Positions 47,864 through 60,168 of a stretch of 64,000 nt of DNA are shown here, one piece after another. The notes beneath the pieces are model-generated. The model worked only from the letters and a program-made list of their open reading frames with translations. It did no database searches and was not told the origin of the DNA. The translations under genes and the position numbers were made by a program. How positions within the stretch are numbered: the stretch's first letter is position 1; every line of letters begins with the position of its first letter. This DNA is from Tolypeutes matacus (taxonomy: Eukaryota > Chordata > Mammalia > Cingulata > Chlamyphoridae): the NCBI GenBank assembly GCA_026826555.1, contig JAKSZT010054458.1, positions 411,732 through 475,731 of the forward strand, written 5' to 3'.

Positions 47864-48075
47864 AAATTAGTTTTTTTTTTTTGAGGTGGCCAAGGCCAGG
47901 GATTGAACCCAGGATCTCGTGTGTGGGAAGGCGGTGCTCAACCACATCAGCTCCCTTGAGTTTTTTTTTTCTGTTTGTTTGCTTCTTTGTTTTTTTAGGA
48001 GGCACCAGGAACTGAACTCAGGACCACCCTTCTGGGAAGCAGGCATTCAACCGTGTGAGCCACATCTCCCTGAAA
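47864..48075 (-). repeat. Dimeric tRNA-derived SINE with target-site duplication
   Basis: Minus-strand pair ('gggattgaacccaggatct', 'gaactgaactcaggaccac'). Flanked by 'aaattagtttt' on the left (about 47865-47875) and again from about 48075, so it split a hAT-like relic. Confidence 0.85.
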
Positions 48076-48200
48076 ATTAGTTTTATCTCTTGTTATCTAA
48101 GGACCTACATAATATACTTGATTTTGCATCTTGATGCATAAAACCTGTAACATTTACTATGTGGCCCTTTACAAAAAAGTTTTTGGGATCCCTTTTCTAG
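48076..48200 (+). mobile_element. hAT-like DNA transposon end
   Basis: 'gttatctaaggacctacata' and 'tactatgtggccctttacaa' parallel the end at 42080-42178. Confidence 0.6.
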
Positions 48201-49119
48201 TGTAATATAACATTGTTCTTTTGAAACACTATTTGGAAACATATAAAATAGAAATTAAAATGTTATGCTCATATCATCTAACATTTTTCCGTAAGGACTT
48301 CTACCAGGTATTGTTTTGTAGCTCCTGTCAGTAATTGAATATGTGTAGTAAATTGTATTTTTTAACAATTACTTTTTTTCATTTTCAGACCAATATTCTT
48401 TCCCAATTAGCTATATTATTGATGATGTCTTAGAAAACATTATTAAATATAATCAGAAACCTATTTTAAAGGCAGAGTTATGAAAATGTTTAGGATAGTA
48501 CAGGTTAAAAAGCTTAATCCTGTAAGGATAGTAACTTGCATGGAAATTTTATACTTAATGACTTCTGATCTTGAGTTTCTGATATTGTTTATCTTGGAAG
48601 AAATTGGGAAAATGGCATGGCATGGTGGAAAGATGCATATTCCATCAAAGAGAAATAAGTCTTTCCTAAATATTTGATATATTCATTCCTGAATTACAAT
48701 TCTGTACAAAAGTTGTAGGATATAAGAAAAATGCTGAATAAATTGCTATTATGTATTAGTAATAGTCATCTAAAAAGAAAATGTAAAGTAGCTATCACAA
48801 ATACTAAATAATTTATTAATAGCATAATGTATGTAGTAAAGATAACTTAAAGGATAGATGAGAACATTACTGGAGGAAATAAAGAAAACTCTGAACAAAT
48901 GAATAAATAGGTATATCTTATCTCTTGATAGGAATGCCAAAATAATAATAATAATCACTATGCTACCCAGGATAACTTATGGATCTAACGCACTATCAGT
49001 TAAATTGCAAATGGGATATTTTATAAGTCATGACAAACATAAATGGAATGTATATGGAAAATCAATGCCAAAAAGTATGCTTCAGAAAGGACTTCTAAAC
49101 ACTGAAACAAAATTTGTAA
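48201..49119. other. Presumed ABHD18 intron 1, nothing recognised
   Basis: AT-rich, no exon or secure repeat. Confidence 0.4.
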
Positions 49120-49565
49120 GAGGTGTTTGAAAGGGGGTTTAAAATGGAATATAGCGTATTCTGTTGTAGATATATTGTGATTCAAGCAATGGAAGAAATT
49201 ATAACAGTGAGGTGGAGCCGGTGGTCACTGGATGCTTTCGGGACAGGGAGGGGAAGGGCAGTTGAAAAACAAGGGCTTTTTTGGGACTTGGGGGTTGTCC
49301 TGAGTGGCATTGTGGCGACAGATGTAGACCATTTTACATCAGCATATACCATGCAGAACTGTGTGGGAGAGAGTGTGGTCTACAATGTGAACTGTGGTCT
49401 ATGCTTGGTGGCAAGGCCCCAGGATGTGTATATCCATTACGGGTGATGTGCCACATTGATGAAGGAAGTTTATGTGGGATGTTGTGGGAGGTGTGGGAGG
49501 TGGGGAACATGGGAATCCCTGTAATTTTTGTGTAATGTCTAGGTAATCTAAGCACCTTTAAAAAA
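49120..49565 (+). mobile_element. Retroposon tail, relative of 23945-25298
   Basis: It has the same sequence of themes as the unclassified element: 'gtcctgagtggcattgtggc', 'tctacaatgtgaactgtggt', 'aacatgggaatccctgtaat', then an A tract. It is GC-richer than the others and may be another subfamily. Confidence 0.5.
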
Positions 49566-49608
49566 AAAAATACATATATATATAAAAGAAAAAGAAAAAG
49601 TAACTTAT

Positions 49609-49667
49609 GCTTTATAGCCTGGTAACCGTGGGCTTCTACCCCAAATAAATACCCTTTATAAAGGCCA

Positions 49668-49690
<23 letters not shown>
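49609..49690 (+). mobile_element. Tiny poly(A)-tailed fragment of the solo-LTR family
   Basis: 59 bases of the LTR 3' region ('gctttatagcctggtaaccg' to 'ctttataaaggcc') stop about 13 bases after AATAAA and run straight into 23 A. The repeat 'gtaacttat' lies before (49600-49608) and after (49691-49699). It reads as a reverse-transcribed end of an LTR-terminated RNA. Confidence 0.7.
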
Positions 49691-49698
<8 letters not shown>

Positions 49699-49919
49699 TA
49701 CAAAATAAAGAGAATGCATGAAAGGTTAAAAAAAAAAAAGGAATATAGCTTTTAGAACTAGATCCAAGTTTATAAAAGACTTCTAGACTAAAACAATAAG
49801 AATCAGAAAACAGTGGAGAGGACATAATGCTTCTGGAAAATCACTTGGTAAAGAGAAGAAAAAATTCTACTTTATAGTGACCTCCAATGAAAAAAAGGAA
49901 TTTAACTTAAAAAAAAAAA

Positions 49920-50300
49920 AAAGGTATTGTAATATATATACAACACAAAATTTCCTATTTCAGCTACTTTCATATGTACAATTCAGTGATATTGATTACA
50001 TGAATAATATTATTCAACCATCACCACTATCCATTAACAATATTTTTTCATCACTCCAAACAGAAACTTTGTACCCATTAGGCAGTAACTCCTCATCCCA
50101 CCCCCACCTTGTCCCTAGTAACGTGTAATCTACTTTCTATCTCTATGAATTGGCTTATTCTAGATGTTTTATACACGTGAAATTACACAATGTTTGTCCT
50201 TTTGTGCTTGACTTATGTCACGCAACATGATATCTTCAAGGTTCATCCATGCTGTCGCATGTGTTAGAACTTCATTCATTTTTATGAATTAATACTCTCT
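49920..50300 (-). mobile_element. L1 3' region
   Basis: Antisense L1 3' text ('attcaaccatcaccactatc', 'gtgtaatctactttctatct', 'gttcatccatgctgtcgcat'), similar to 4080-4400. Confidence 0.75.
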
Positions 50301-51578
50301 GGTATGTAGAATTTGACATTTTTGAAAAATTGAGTCATACACATAGCTGCAGTATGTTGGGGAGTTCTGTTGTATGTGATGAGATGAATTGGTTTTGATT
50401 CAATAAACGTCTAAGAAAACTTGTAGAATACATTTAAAACTAATATAAAAAGTAATGGAGACTTCTGGGAAGATGGCGGACTAGTAAGACACAGGAATCT
50501 CTTCTCCAGAAAAATAGCTAGAGGACAGGCTGAAACAGCCCCGAAATAGATCTTCTAGGGTTTAGGACAGCAGGTGAAGGCTGCACACCTCCCAAGAGGT
50601 GAGAGGGACAAAAGAGCGACGACAGAACCGTGAGTTGGAACCAGTAGCGGCTGCTGCTGCCGGCACCCACCCCCACACTCTTTAGAATTCTCAGGCCTCT
50701 GGGCCTGCGACTACACACAAGGGGGCTCCAGGGATCTACCACTCCCGGAAAGGGGAGAGAGAGGGACACAGCCTAAGGCTGACTTAGATTCTGACGCGCA
50801 AATTTGGGCTGCGGAGCCCCAAGGACCCTTCCACACGGTGGTTTGCCCTGGGAGCCTACAGAGGACTGGAGAAATCTGACCCTCCCAATCTCCGTCTCTT
50901 CTAGCCTGGACTCATTGTTGAGGGGAGAGGGAGAGAGAGCCTGGGGCTGACCCTGCTTTTAACTCACAGGTTTGGTCTGCCCTGTCCTGAGAGCCCTTCC
51001 AGGCCGGGTGGGGCTGTGCCATTGTTTGCCTTGGAGCCTGCAAGGGGCTAAAGATACACAAACCTACGAATCTCCTCCTCTACTAACAGGGACTGATTGT
51101 TGAGGATTCAGAGGGGAGTGGAAATATTTCCGAGCTGGGAAAAGGGACTAAGGGATGGGGCTACCAGAGAAGACTGGAGAACTGTCTCAGAAAGTTTGAA
51201 TTACAAGGGTCTTAGCCTCCAGACAAGAAGCTCTATCACATCGATCTGGTCTGTGTCACAACAAATACGCTCCGACCAGGCATTGAATTGAGAGCTGCCA
51301 ACAAGCACCATCTCCTGGCAGACCAAGGAAGTGCACATAAGAAAATTAATAAATAGGAGAGGCTTTTCCTGGCCTCTATAGGCTCCCTGCCCAAGGCTCT
51401 AGGAAGCGACTCTACAACCAATTACTGGGTCCAGTACCCAGTTTTGAGCAATCTGCAGGACAATCCTAACAATCAAGGTTGAGCCAAAAATCAAAGAGCT
51501 GTGGTAATTCACAGCCTCCTGCCACTAAAACCCTATAAAAGAGAAAGAGATAGAGCATCTAAGTAAAATACAACCTAA

Positions 51579-52547
51579 CCAGATGCCTAAACACCAGCAA
51601 AAAATTACAAGCCATACTAATAAAATACATGGCCCAAGAAAAGGAATACAGCAAAGTCCCAGAAGAGATGCAGAATTTGAGAGAACTAATCAGTGACATG
51701 AGCAGAAATTTCCAAAATTAAACTAATGAGATGAAAGACAATATAGTTAAAGAGATAAATGACATCAAGAAGACATTGAGAAAACGCAAGGACGAATTTG
51801 AAATCCTGAACAGAAAAGTAATGGAGTTCATGGGAATGAAAGATGCAATAGGGGAAGTCACAAACATATTTGAGGCATACAACAGCAGACTCGAAATGAT
51901 AGAAGAAAGAATAAGTGATACCGAAGACAGACCAGCTAAAATTGAAGAGAGAAAAGAACAGAGAGAGAAAAAAAAAGGAAAAAATTGAGCAGGGGCTCAG
52001 AGAGTTGAATGACAACACAAAACGCAACAACATACATGTCATGGGAGTTCCAGAAGGGGAAGAGAAAGGAAAAGGGGCAGAAAGAGTATTTGAGGAGATA
52101 ATAGCTGAAAATTTCCCAACTCTCACGAAAGAAATGAACTTACATGTCCAAGAAGCATACCGTACCCCAATGAGAATAAATCCAAATAGACCTACGCCAA
52201 GACACATACTATTCAGAATGTCAAATGTAAAAGATAAAGAGGAAATTCTCAGAGCAGCAAGAGAGAAGCAAACGATCATGTACAAAGGACTTCCAGTTAG
52301 ACTTAGTGCAGATTTCTCTTCAGAAACCATGGAGGCGAGAAGACAGTGGTATGATACATTTAGGAAACTGAAAGAGGAAAACTGCCAGCCGAGAATTCTT
52401 TATCCAGCAAAACTGTCCTTCAAATATGAAGGTGAGTATAAAGTATTTACAAACAAACAGAAACTAAAAGAGTTTGCAAAAAAGAATCCACCTTTGCAGG
52501 AAATATTAAAGGAGGCCTTAGAACCTGAAAGAAAAAGACAGGACTGA
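51579..52547 (+). pseudogene. L1 ORF1, frameshifted
   Basis: ORF1 makes the RNA-binding chaperone of L1 (coiled coil, RRM-like domain, C-terminal domain). The start region (ATG 51579) shifts early because of a small deletion near 51628. Coiled-coil text is open at 51731-51988. A slip in the A run near 51970 changes frame. The rest (51990-52547) is open: NNIHVMGVPEGEEKGKG in the RRM core, then FRMSNVKDKEEILRAAREK and PAKLSFKYEGE near the end. It ends at TGA 52547. Confidence 0.9.
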
Positions 52548-52649
52548 GAGGCTTGGAGGAGAGTATAGAAGAAAGGAAAGCAGAAAGGATAACCAAAAGA
52601 GTAAAAAGAGAGACAAAAATAAGATGACATATGAAAACCAAAGAATAAA

Positions 52650-55600
52650 ATGGAGGAAATAAATAGTGCATTTTCAGTAATATCATTGAAATGTGAATGG
52701 ATTAAATTCCGCAAACAAAAGATACAGGCCGACAGAATGGATAAAAAAACATGAGCCATCCATATACTGCTTACAAGAAACTCACCTCAGACTCAAGGAT
52801 ACAAGCCGGCTGAAAATAAAAGGTTGGGAAAAGATACTCTACGCGAATAGTAAACAGAAAAGAGCAATGGTAGCTATACTAATATCAGACAAAACAGACT
52901 ATAAATGCAAAAAAGTGATGAGACACGGAAGGCCATTATATATTAATCAAAGGGATGATCCTCCAGGAAGATATAACAGTCATAAATATCTACGCACCTA
53001 ACCAGGGTGCCCCAAAATATATGAGACAAACACTGGCAAAACTGAAGGGAGAAATACACATTTCTACAATAATCGTTGGAGACTTCAACAGCCCTCTCAC
53101 ATCATTAGATAGAACAACTAGACAGAAGATAAACAAGGAAACAGAGAACTTGGACAATATGATAAACAAGTTAGACCTAACAGACATATACAGAACACAG
53201 CATCAAACTCAGCAGGTTATACATTCTTCTCAAATGCCCATGGATCTTTCTCCAGGATAGACCACATGTTAGGTTACAATACAGCTCTCAATAAATATAA
53301 AAAGATTGAAATTATACAAAGCACCTTTTCAGATCATAGTGGAATGAAACTAGAAATCAATAACAGACAGGAAAAAAGTAAATTTGCAAATGTGTGGAGA
53401 CTGAACAACACACTCCCAAATATTCGGTGGGTCAAAGAAGAAATTGCAAGTGAAATCAGTAAATATATTGAGACAAATGAAAATGAGAACACAACGTATC
53501 AAAATTTATGGGATCAGCGAAGGCAGTCTTGAGAGGGAAATTTATAGCCCTAAATGCCTATATTAAAAAACAAGAAAGAGCTAAACTCAAAGATTCAACT
53601 CAACAACTAGAGAAACTAGAAAAAGAACAGCAAATCAATCCCAAAGCAAGCAGAATGAAAGAAATATTAAAGATTAGAGCAGAAATAAATGAAAATGAGA
53701 ACAGAAAAACAATAGAGAAAATCAACAAAACCGAAAGCTGGTTCTTTGAGAAGATCAATAAAATTGACAAACCCCTCACTAGACTAACAAAGAAAAAAAG
53801 AGAGAAGATGCAAATAAATACAATCAGAAATGAAAGAGGGGGGGGGATTACAAATGACCTCACAGAAATAAAAAGAATCATAAGAGGATATTATGAGAAA
53901 CTATATGCCAACAAACTAGACAACCTAGATGAAATGGACAAATTTCTAGAAATGCAAAACCAACCTACACTGATGCTACAAGAAATACAAGAACTTAACA
54001 AACCAATCACAATTAAGGAGATTGAATCCGTCATCAAAAATCTCCCAGCAAAGAAAAGTCCAGGACCAGATGGCTTCACAGGTGAATTCTACCAAGCATT
54101 TCTAAAAGAATTAACACCAATCCTGTTTAAACTCTTCCAAAAAATTGAAGAGGAGGGAAAATTACCCAACACATTTTATGAAGCCAACATCACCCTAATA
54201 CCAAAGCCAGATAAAGATTCCACAAGAAAAGAAAATTACAGACCAATCTCTCTCATGAACATAGATGCAAAAATTCTCAGCAAAATACTTGCACATGGAA
54301 TCCAACAGCATATCAAAAGACATACATCACGACCAAGTGGGATTTATTCCTGGCATGCAAGGCTGGTTCAACATAAGAAAATCAATCAATGTAATACACC
54401 ACATTAACAAATTGAAGGAAAACAACCACATGATCATCTCAATAGATGCAGAAAAGGCATTCGACAAAATCCAATATCCTTTTTCGATAAAAATACTTCA
54501 AAAGATAGGAATAAAAGGAAAATTCCTCAATATGATAAATGGCATATATGAAAATCCCACAGCCAACATCATACTCAATGGGGAAAGGTTGAAAGCTTTC
54601 CCTCTAAGATCAGGAACAAGACAAGGATGCCCACTGTCACCATTGTTATTCAACATTGTACTATAAGTTCTAACTAGGGCAATTAGACAAGACAAAAAAT
54701 TAAAGGCGTCCAAATAGGAAAAGAGGAAGTAAAACTCTCACTGTTTGTGGATAACAAAAATCCTGAAGTATCCACAAGAAAGCTACTTGAACTAATAAAT
54801 GAGTTCAGCAAAGTGGCAGGATACAAGATCAACATGCAGAAATCAGTAATGTTTTTGTACACAAGTTCTGAACAACCTGAGGAGGAAATCAGGAGGAAAA
54901 TTCCATTTTCAATAGCAACAAAAAGATTCAAATACCTAGGATTTAATTTAACCAAAGAAGTACAGGACCTATATGCAGAAAACTACAAAACAATGCTAAA
55001 AGAAATTTAAAAATACCTAAACAAATGGAAAGACATTCCGTGTTCATGGATTGGAAGAATAAATATCATGAAGATGTCAATCTTGCCCAAACTGATTGAT
55101 AGATTCAATGCAATACCAATCAAAATCCCAACAACTTACTTTACAGAATTAGAAAAGGCAATTACCAAATTCACCTGGAAGGGTAAGTGCACCCGAAAAG
55201 CCAAAAGCATTCTAAAAAAGAAGAGCAATGTGTGAGGAATTTCACTGCCTGACCTTGAAACATATTACAAAGCTACAGTGGTCAAAACAGCATGGTACTG
55301 GCATAAAGATAGACACATCGATCAGTGGAATAGAATTGAGATCCCAGAAATATACCCTCACCTATACAGTCAACTGGCTTTTGACAAACCTACCAAGCCC
55401 ATGCTAATGGGAAAAAACAGTCTCTTCAACAAATGGTGTTGGGAGAACTGGCTATCTATAACCAAAAAATGAAAGAGGACCGCTATCTCACTCCCTATAC
55501 AAGAATCAACTCAAAATGGATCAAAGATCTAAATATAAAAGCCGGGACCATAAAAGTACTAGAAGAAAATGGAGGGAAACGTCTTCAAGACCTTGTAGTA

Positions 55601-56427
55601 GTTGGTGGTTTCTTGGACCTCACACCCAAAGCACGTGCAACAAAAGAAAAAACAGATAAATGGGACCTCCTCAAAATTAAACACTTTTGCACCTCACAGG
55701 ACTTTGTCAGAAGGGTGAAAAGGTAGCCAACTCAATGGGAAAAAATATTTGGAAATCACATATCTGATAAGGGTTTAATATCCAGGATATATAAAGAGAT
55801 GTTACAACTCAAGAATAAAATGACAAACTTTCCAATTAAAAAAGGGGTGAAAGACTTGAATAGACATTTTCCAAAGAAGAAATACAAATGGCAAAAAAAC
55901 ACACGAAGAAATGCTCAACATCATTCATCATTAGGGAAATGCAAATCAAAACTACAATGAGATATCATTTCACACCTATCAGAATGGCCACTATTAAAAA
56001 GACAGAGAACTACAGGTGTTGGAGAGGATGTGGAGAGATAGGAACACTTATTCACTCTTGGTGGGAATGCAGAATTGTACAGCCCCTATGGAGGACTGTT
56101 TGGCAGTTCCTAAAGAAGTTGAATATAGACTTGCCACATGACCCTGCAATACCACTACTGGGTATATACCCAGAAGAACTGAGAGCAGTGACACGAACAG
56201 ACATCTGCCCACCGATGTTCATAGCCACATTATTCACCATTGCCAAAAGTTGGAAACAACTCAGGTGTCCATCAACAGAAGAATGGATAAACAAACTGTG
56301 GTCTATTCACACGATGAAATTTTATGTAGCTGTAGGAAGAAATGAAGTCATAAAGCATATGACAACATGGATGAACCTGGAGGACATTATGTTGAGTGAA
56401 GCAAGCCAGACACAAAAGGACAAATAA
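52650..56427 (+). pseudogene. L1 ORF2 (endonuclease/reverse transcriptase), dead
   Basis: Order: endonuclease (about 52650-53370, with YCLQETHL at 52770 and SRIDHM/FSDHSG-type text near 53260-53345), a linker, RT (about 53950-54950, with [29 protein letters not shown] and [16 protein letters not shown]), and a C-terminal part (55000-56427, [20 protein letters not shown]). At least six frame changes break it. At 54741-54754 the catalytic F-x-D-D box reads F-V-D-N and roughly eight codons are missing, so RT would be inactive even without the shifts. Confidence 0.93.
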
Positions 56428-56609
56428 TGTATGAATGTGTTACTATGAACCAAATATATTGTTTAACATATTGTTTGATTCAAAAAAAAAAATTATATGT
56501 ATCCATTACATTTAATTGAGAAATGTATATATTTATTCATCTGTGTTTACTTTTTAGTTTTTAATTGTTTATATTTCCAATTATTAAATGTACAAAAAAA
56601 AAAAAAAAC

Positions 56610-57624
56610 AAAAACGTAATGTGACGGCAAAAGCTTTATGCTGTAAATCTGATGGGTAAAGAAGGGCTTAAAATCCTGACTGTGGAGAATTTTTTTGAAT
56701 CTGTAAAGTCAATAACTAGTCTCTACTAGATAAGTGTTAATGACAGCATGACATGTTTCCTGCCAATTTGACATCCTGTTCTCCAATCTCCTATATATTT
56801 CAGCATGTCACATTTTTTCATATCTCCTTGTTTGTGTTTCAATACCTTCGATCTGCCTAACTAAAATCTATTCTTCCTTAATTTTTCAGTTAAAACTTTT
56901 CAATATATGAAACCTTTCCAGCTTCTTACTAGCACCTTAAATTGAACAATCACATCACATAAAAAGCTGTGTTTGTTCATTTTGTGAAAATTCATGAAGT
57001 TGCACACGTATGATTTTTACATTTTGAAGTTATACTTCAATAAAAAAAATTACTTTGAGGTAAACAGCAACAACAGTAAAAACAAACAAACAACAACAAA
57101 AAAACCCCACAACTGTGGCAAACTCCTACATCTTTACTTGGGAAAAATTTTCCAAGTTTTCTCTTCCTTCAGCCTTGTTTAAAGTTCTCCAGATGTTTGC
57201 ATGATGTAATTTTCCTTGTGACTCTGTGCTGTCAGTTCTGGATGATCATACCTCATAGACAGTAATTAATAGTATTTATACCTTGGCTTGATTAGGCAAC
57301 AGCTGAAAATTATTAAACAAATTATGCATTAACATGACATCACAGAGTTATAAAATATGTGGGAAAAAAAGGATAAAAAAGAATAAAAGGGAAAATATGT
57401 GGAAAGGTATAATAGAGGAAATTTAAAAATTGTGTATAATTTCATTACAAATCTAAAAATTTTTCAGTGGGAGATAGTCACTTAAGAGCTTGGTACTATA
57501 AGATGAAGGGGTTGTTTTTCCCTCTTACACAGTTAAATTGAAAAAAGAATTAATAGGTGTAAGTAATAGCTAATAAAGAAAATGATATCTTGATATAATA
57601 ATGGTGACAGAAGCTGTGTTTAGA
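56610..57624. other. Presumed ABHD18 intron 1, nothing recognised
   Basis: AT-rich; no exon or clear element. (CAA)n-like text near 57068-57100. Confidence 0.4.
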
Positions 57625-58745
57625 ATCCTCATGGAATTTGATCATTGTAATGGTTGAGCTACCCCAATATGGCACCATTCTCTGAGATGATCAGCGTGCT
57701 ACCTGGAGGCAGGTAGATTACACTGGACTATTTCCATCATGGAAGGGGCAGTGATTTGTTTGAACTGGAATAACCACTAACACCGGATATGGGTTTGCCT
57801 TCCCTGCACGCAATGCTGCTTCTAAAACTACCATCTGCGGACTTACCTAATGCCTTTTCCACTGCTACGGCATTCCACACAGCATTGCTTCTGATCAAGG
57901 AACCCACTTTCATAGCAAATGAGTGCGGGAATGGGCACATGCTTATGGAATTCACTAGTCTTACCATGTTCCCCAACATCCTGAAGCAGCTGGATTGATA
58001 GAATGTTGGAATGGCCTTTTGAAAACTCAAGTATGGTGCAAACTAGGTGGCGATACCTTGCAGGGCTGGGGCAGTGTTCTCTAGGATGCTATGTATGCTC
58101 TAAATCAACATCCATTCTATGGTGCTGTTTCTCCCATAGCCAGGATTCATGGGTCCAGGAATCAAGGGGTGGAAATGGGAATGGTACCACTCACTGTTAC
58201 TCCTAGTGATCCGCTAGGAAATTTTTTGCTTCCTTAAGCTCTGTTGGTCTGTAGGTCTTAGTTCCAAAGGAGGAATGCTTCCACTAGAGAACACAACAAT
58301 GATTTCATTGAACTGGAAGTTAAGACTGCCATGTGGCCACTTTGGGCTTCTTATGCCTCTGAATCAACAGGCAAAGAAGGGAATGACTGTACTGGCTGCG
58401 GTGATTGATACTATCGAGGGGAAATAGGACTTCACTTACATAATGGAGGTAAAGAAGAGTTTGTCTAGAATACAGGAGATTCCCTAGGACGTCTCTTTAG
58501 TACTACATGCCCTGTGATTAAAGTCAATGGAAAATTGCAACAACCCAATCCAAGTAGGACTAACAATGGCCCAGAATCTTCAGGAATGAAAGTTTGGGTC
58601 ACACTACCAGGCAAAGAACCATGGCCAGCTGAGGTACTTGCTGAAGGTAAAGGGAACATGGAAGGGGTAGTGAAAGAAAGTAGTGATAAATAGGAACTTC
58701 GACCATGTGCCCAGTTACAGAAATGAGGACTGTAATGGTCATGAA
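57625..58745 (+). pseudogene. ERVL-type endogenous retrovirus pol remnant (integrase and dUTPase part)
   Basis: The plus strand follows the 3' part of ERVL pol: an integrase core (about 57690-58010), a C-terminal section (58010-58250) and a dUTPase-like domain (about 58330-58600), an arrangement characteristic of ERVL-class elements. It is broken by several stops and shifts in all frames (for example a TGA in the first line of each main block), so no product is possible. A spacer with 'tatgtctgtatatgtacata' leads to the LTR at 59077. gag, RT and the 5' LTR are absent. Confidence 0.8.
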
Positions 58746-59076
58746 TATTTCTTCCTTGTTTTGTTATGAGTATGTCTGTATATGTACATAAAACAAATAT
58801 CTTTGTTTCCTTCCCTAACTTTTTCCCTTATCATACAACATAAGTTGTATTAGTTTTATATCATAGTATTTCAGGATATCAAGTTTAAGAGCGAATATGA
58901 CCCAAGGACTTGCATCCTACCTATTCTGGAGGGAATCAGTGCATTTCCAGTTGTACGCAGGACTTCTGAATATTGTTAGGTAGAAATATTTATATATGTC
59001 TGTTGTTGATTTTATTTAGAGACCAAGTATCATTTAAAGTGATGTGTATGGCTGCCATATTGACAAGGGATGGACT
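58746..59076 (+). mobile_element. ERVL 3' spacer up to the LTR
   Basis: The sequence after pol and before the LTR, without env, as expected in ERVL elements. No coding content. Confidence 0.6.
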
Positions 59077-59518
59077 CGTGATGGTTAGGCTAATGTGTCA
59101 ACTTGGCCAGGTATTGGTGCTCAGTTGTCTTGTCAAGCAAGCACTGAGCTAATTGTAATACAAGGGCATTTCATGGACTTTAATCATCAGTGAGTTGATT
59201 GTATAGATGGCTGGTTACATCTATAATCAACTAAAAAGACTGCCATCAGCATCAAGTGATGTCTCATCCAACCAGATGAAAGCCTTAAAAATGGAAGTGA
59301 TCTCAGCATTCAGAGAGAATTCCTATCTCTACTTCACATAGCCCACATCTCCTGGGAGCTCATCAAGGACCTTCATCGGAGGCCCTGGTTTGCAGCCTGC
59401 CATGTAGAATTTGGGCTTTTGTATCCCCATGGTTGTGTGAGACAATTTTATAAACTCTTATTCCATTTACAGGTATCTCCTCTCAGTTCTATTTCCCTAG
59501 AGAACCCCGACTGATACA
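59077..59518 (+). mobile_element. ERVL 3' LTR (MLT2-like)
   Basis: 442 bp from CGTGATGGTTAGGCTAATGT to 'ccgactgataca'; same family as 39686-40113. Its position directly behind the pol remnant makes it the 3' LTR of that provirus. Confidence 0.85.
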
Positions 59519-59560
59519 GTCATATTTAAAGGTACTTTATAACTAGTCTTAAAAACCTTA

Positions 59561-59757
59561 GGGAAGCGGCTGTGGCTCAATCAATAGGGCTCCCGTTTAC
59601 CATATGGGAGGCCCCGGGTTCGGTTCCCGGGGCCTCCTGGTGAAGGCAGGCCCGCCCGCACGGCGTGGTTAGCTGACCCAGCAAGCACAAGCAGCAAGGG
59701 AGGGATGAATGAATAAATAAATAAAATCGTTAAAAAAAAAAAAATAAATAAATAAAT
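59561..59757 (+). repeat. DAS-III-like SINE with target-site duplication
   Basis: CpG-rich head ('gccccgggttcggttcccgg'), body with 'gcccgcacggcgtggttagc', tail 'ggatgaatgaataaataaat', poly(A). Duplications 'aaaaacctta' at 59551-59560 and 59758-59767. Confidence 0.92.
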
Positions 59758-59768
59758 AAAAACCTTAA

Positions 59769-59968
59769 AGGATGGAGCGGATGTAGCTCAAGTAGTTGAG
59801 TGCCTGCTTCCCATGCACAAGGTCCTGGGTTTGATCCCCGGTACCTCCTAAAAATGAACAAATGAAAAAACAAACTTTCATTGGGGTACAGATGTACCTT
59901 AGTGGTTGAGTGCCTGCTTCCCTTGTATGAGGTCCTGGGTTCAATCCTTGGTACTGCCTAAAACAAAA
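59769..59968 (+). repeat. Dimeric tRNA-derived SINE
   Basis: Units 'ggatgtagctcaagtagttg' with 'gggtttgatccccg' and 'agatgtaccttagtggttga' with 'gggttcaatccttg', directly behind the SINE at 59561. Confidence 0.85.
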
Positions 59969-60004
59969 CAAAACCTTAAGGGAAATAATATTTTGGAGCT
60001 TGTT

Positions 60005-60168
60005 TTCATTTCTTTCTTTTTTTAAAATTCCCTCCCATCCCACCCCGAGATGGTTCCCTCATCTGTCTACTCGTCTTCTTTAGGAGGTACTGGGAACTGA
60101 ACCCGGGACCTCCTGTGTGGGAAGCAGGCACTCAACTGCTTGAGCTACATCCTCTTCCCTCTTACATT
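60005..60168 (-). repeat. tRNA-derived SINE monomer
   Basis: 'gggaactgaacccgggacc' and 'ctcaactgcttgagctacat' with a T-rich head. Confidence 0.82.

Larger units (their letters stand above)
50463..56600 (+). mobile_element. Near full-length L1 retrotransposon, inactive
   Basis: 5' UTR (50463-51578, beginning 'tctgggaagatggcggacta'), ORF1, ORF2, and a 3' UTR (56428-56595) with a poly(A) tract at 56595-56609. 'aaaaagtaatg' before it and 'aaaacgtaatg' after it look like a decayed target-site duplication. It is about 6.1 kb long, in the transcription sense of ABHD18. The same family gave 25301-27310 (5' half) and 15795-16510 (3' end). Confidence 0.95.

Noticed and set aside
51686..52330. A 214-codon minus-strand open frame (and the similar one at 26660-27166)
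   Set aside because: It is the antisense shadow of L1 ORF1; it appears in both L1 copies for that reason.
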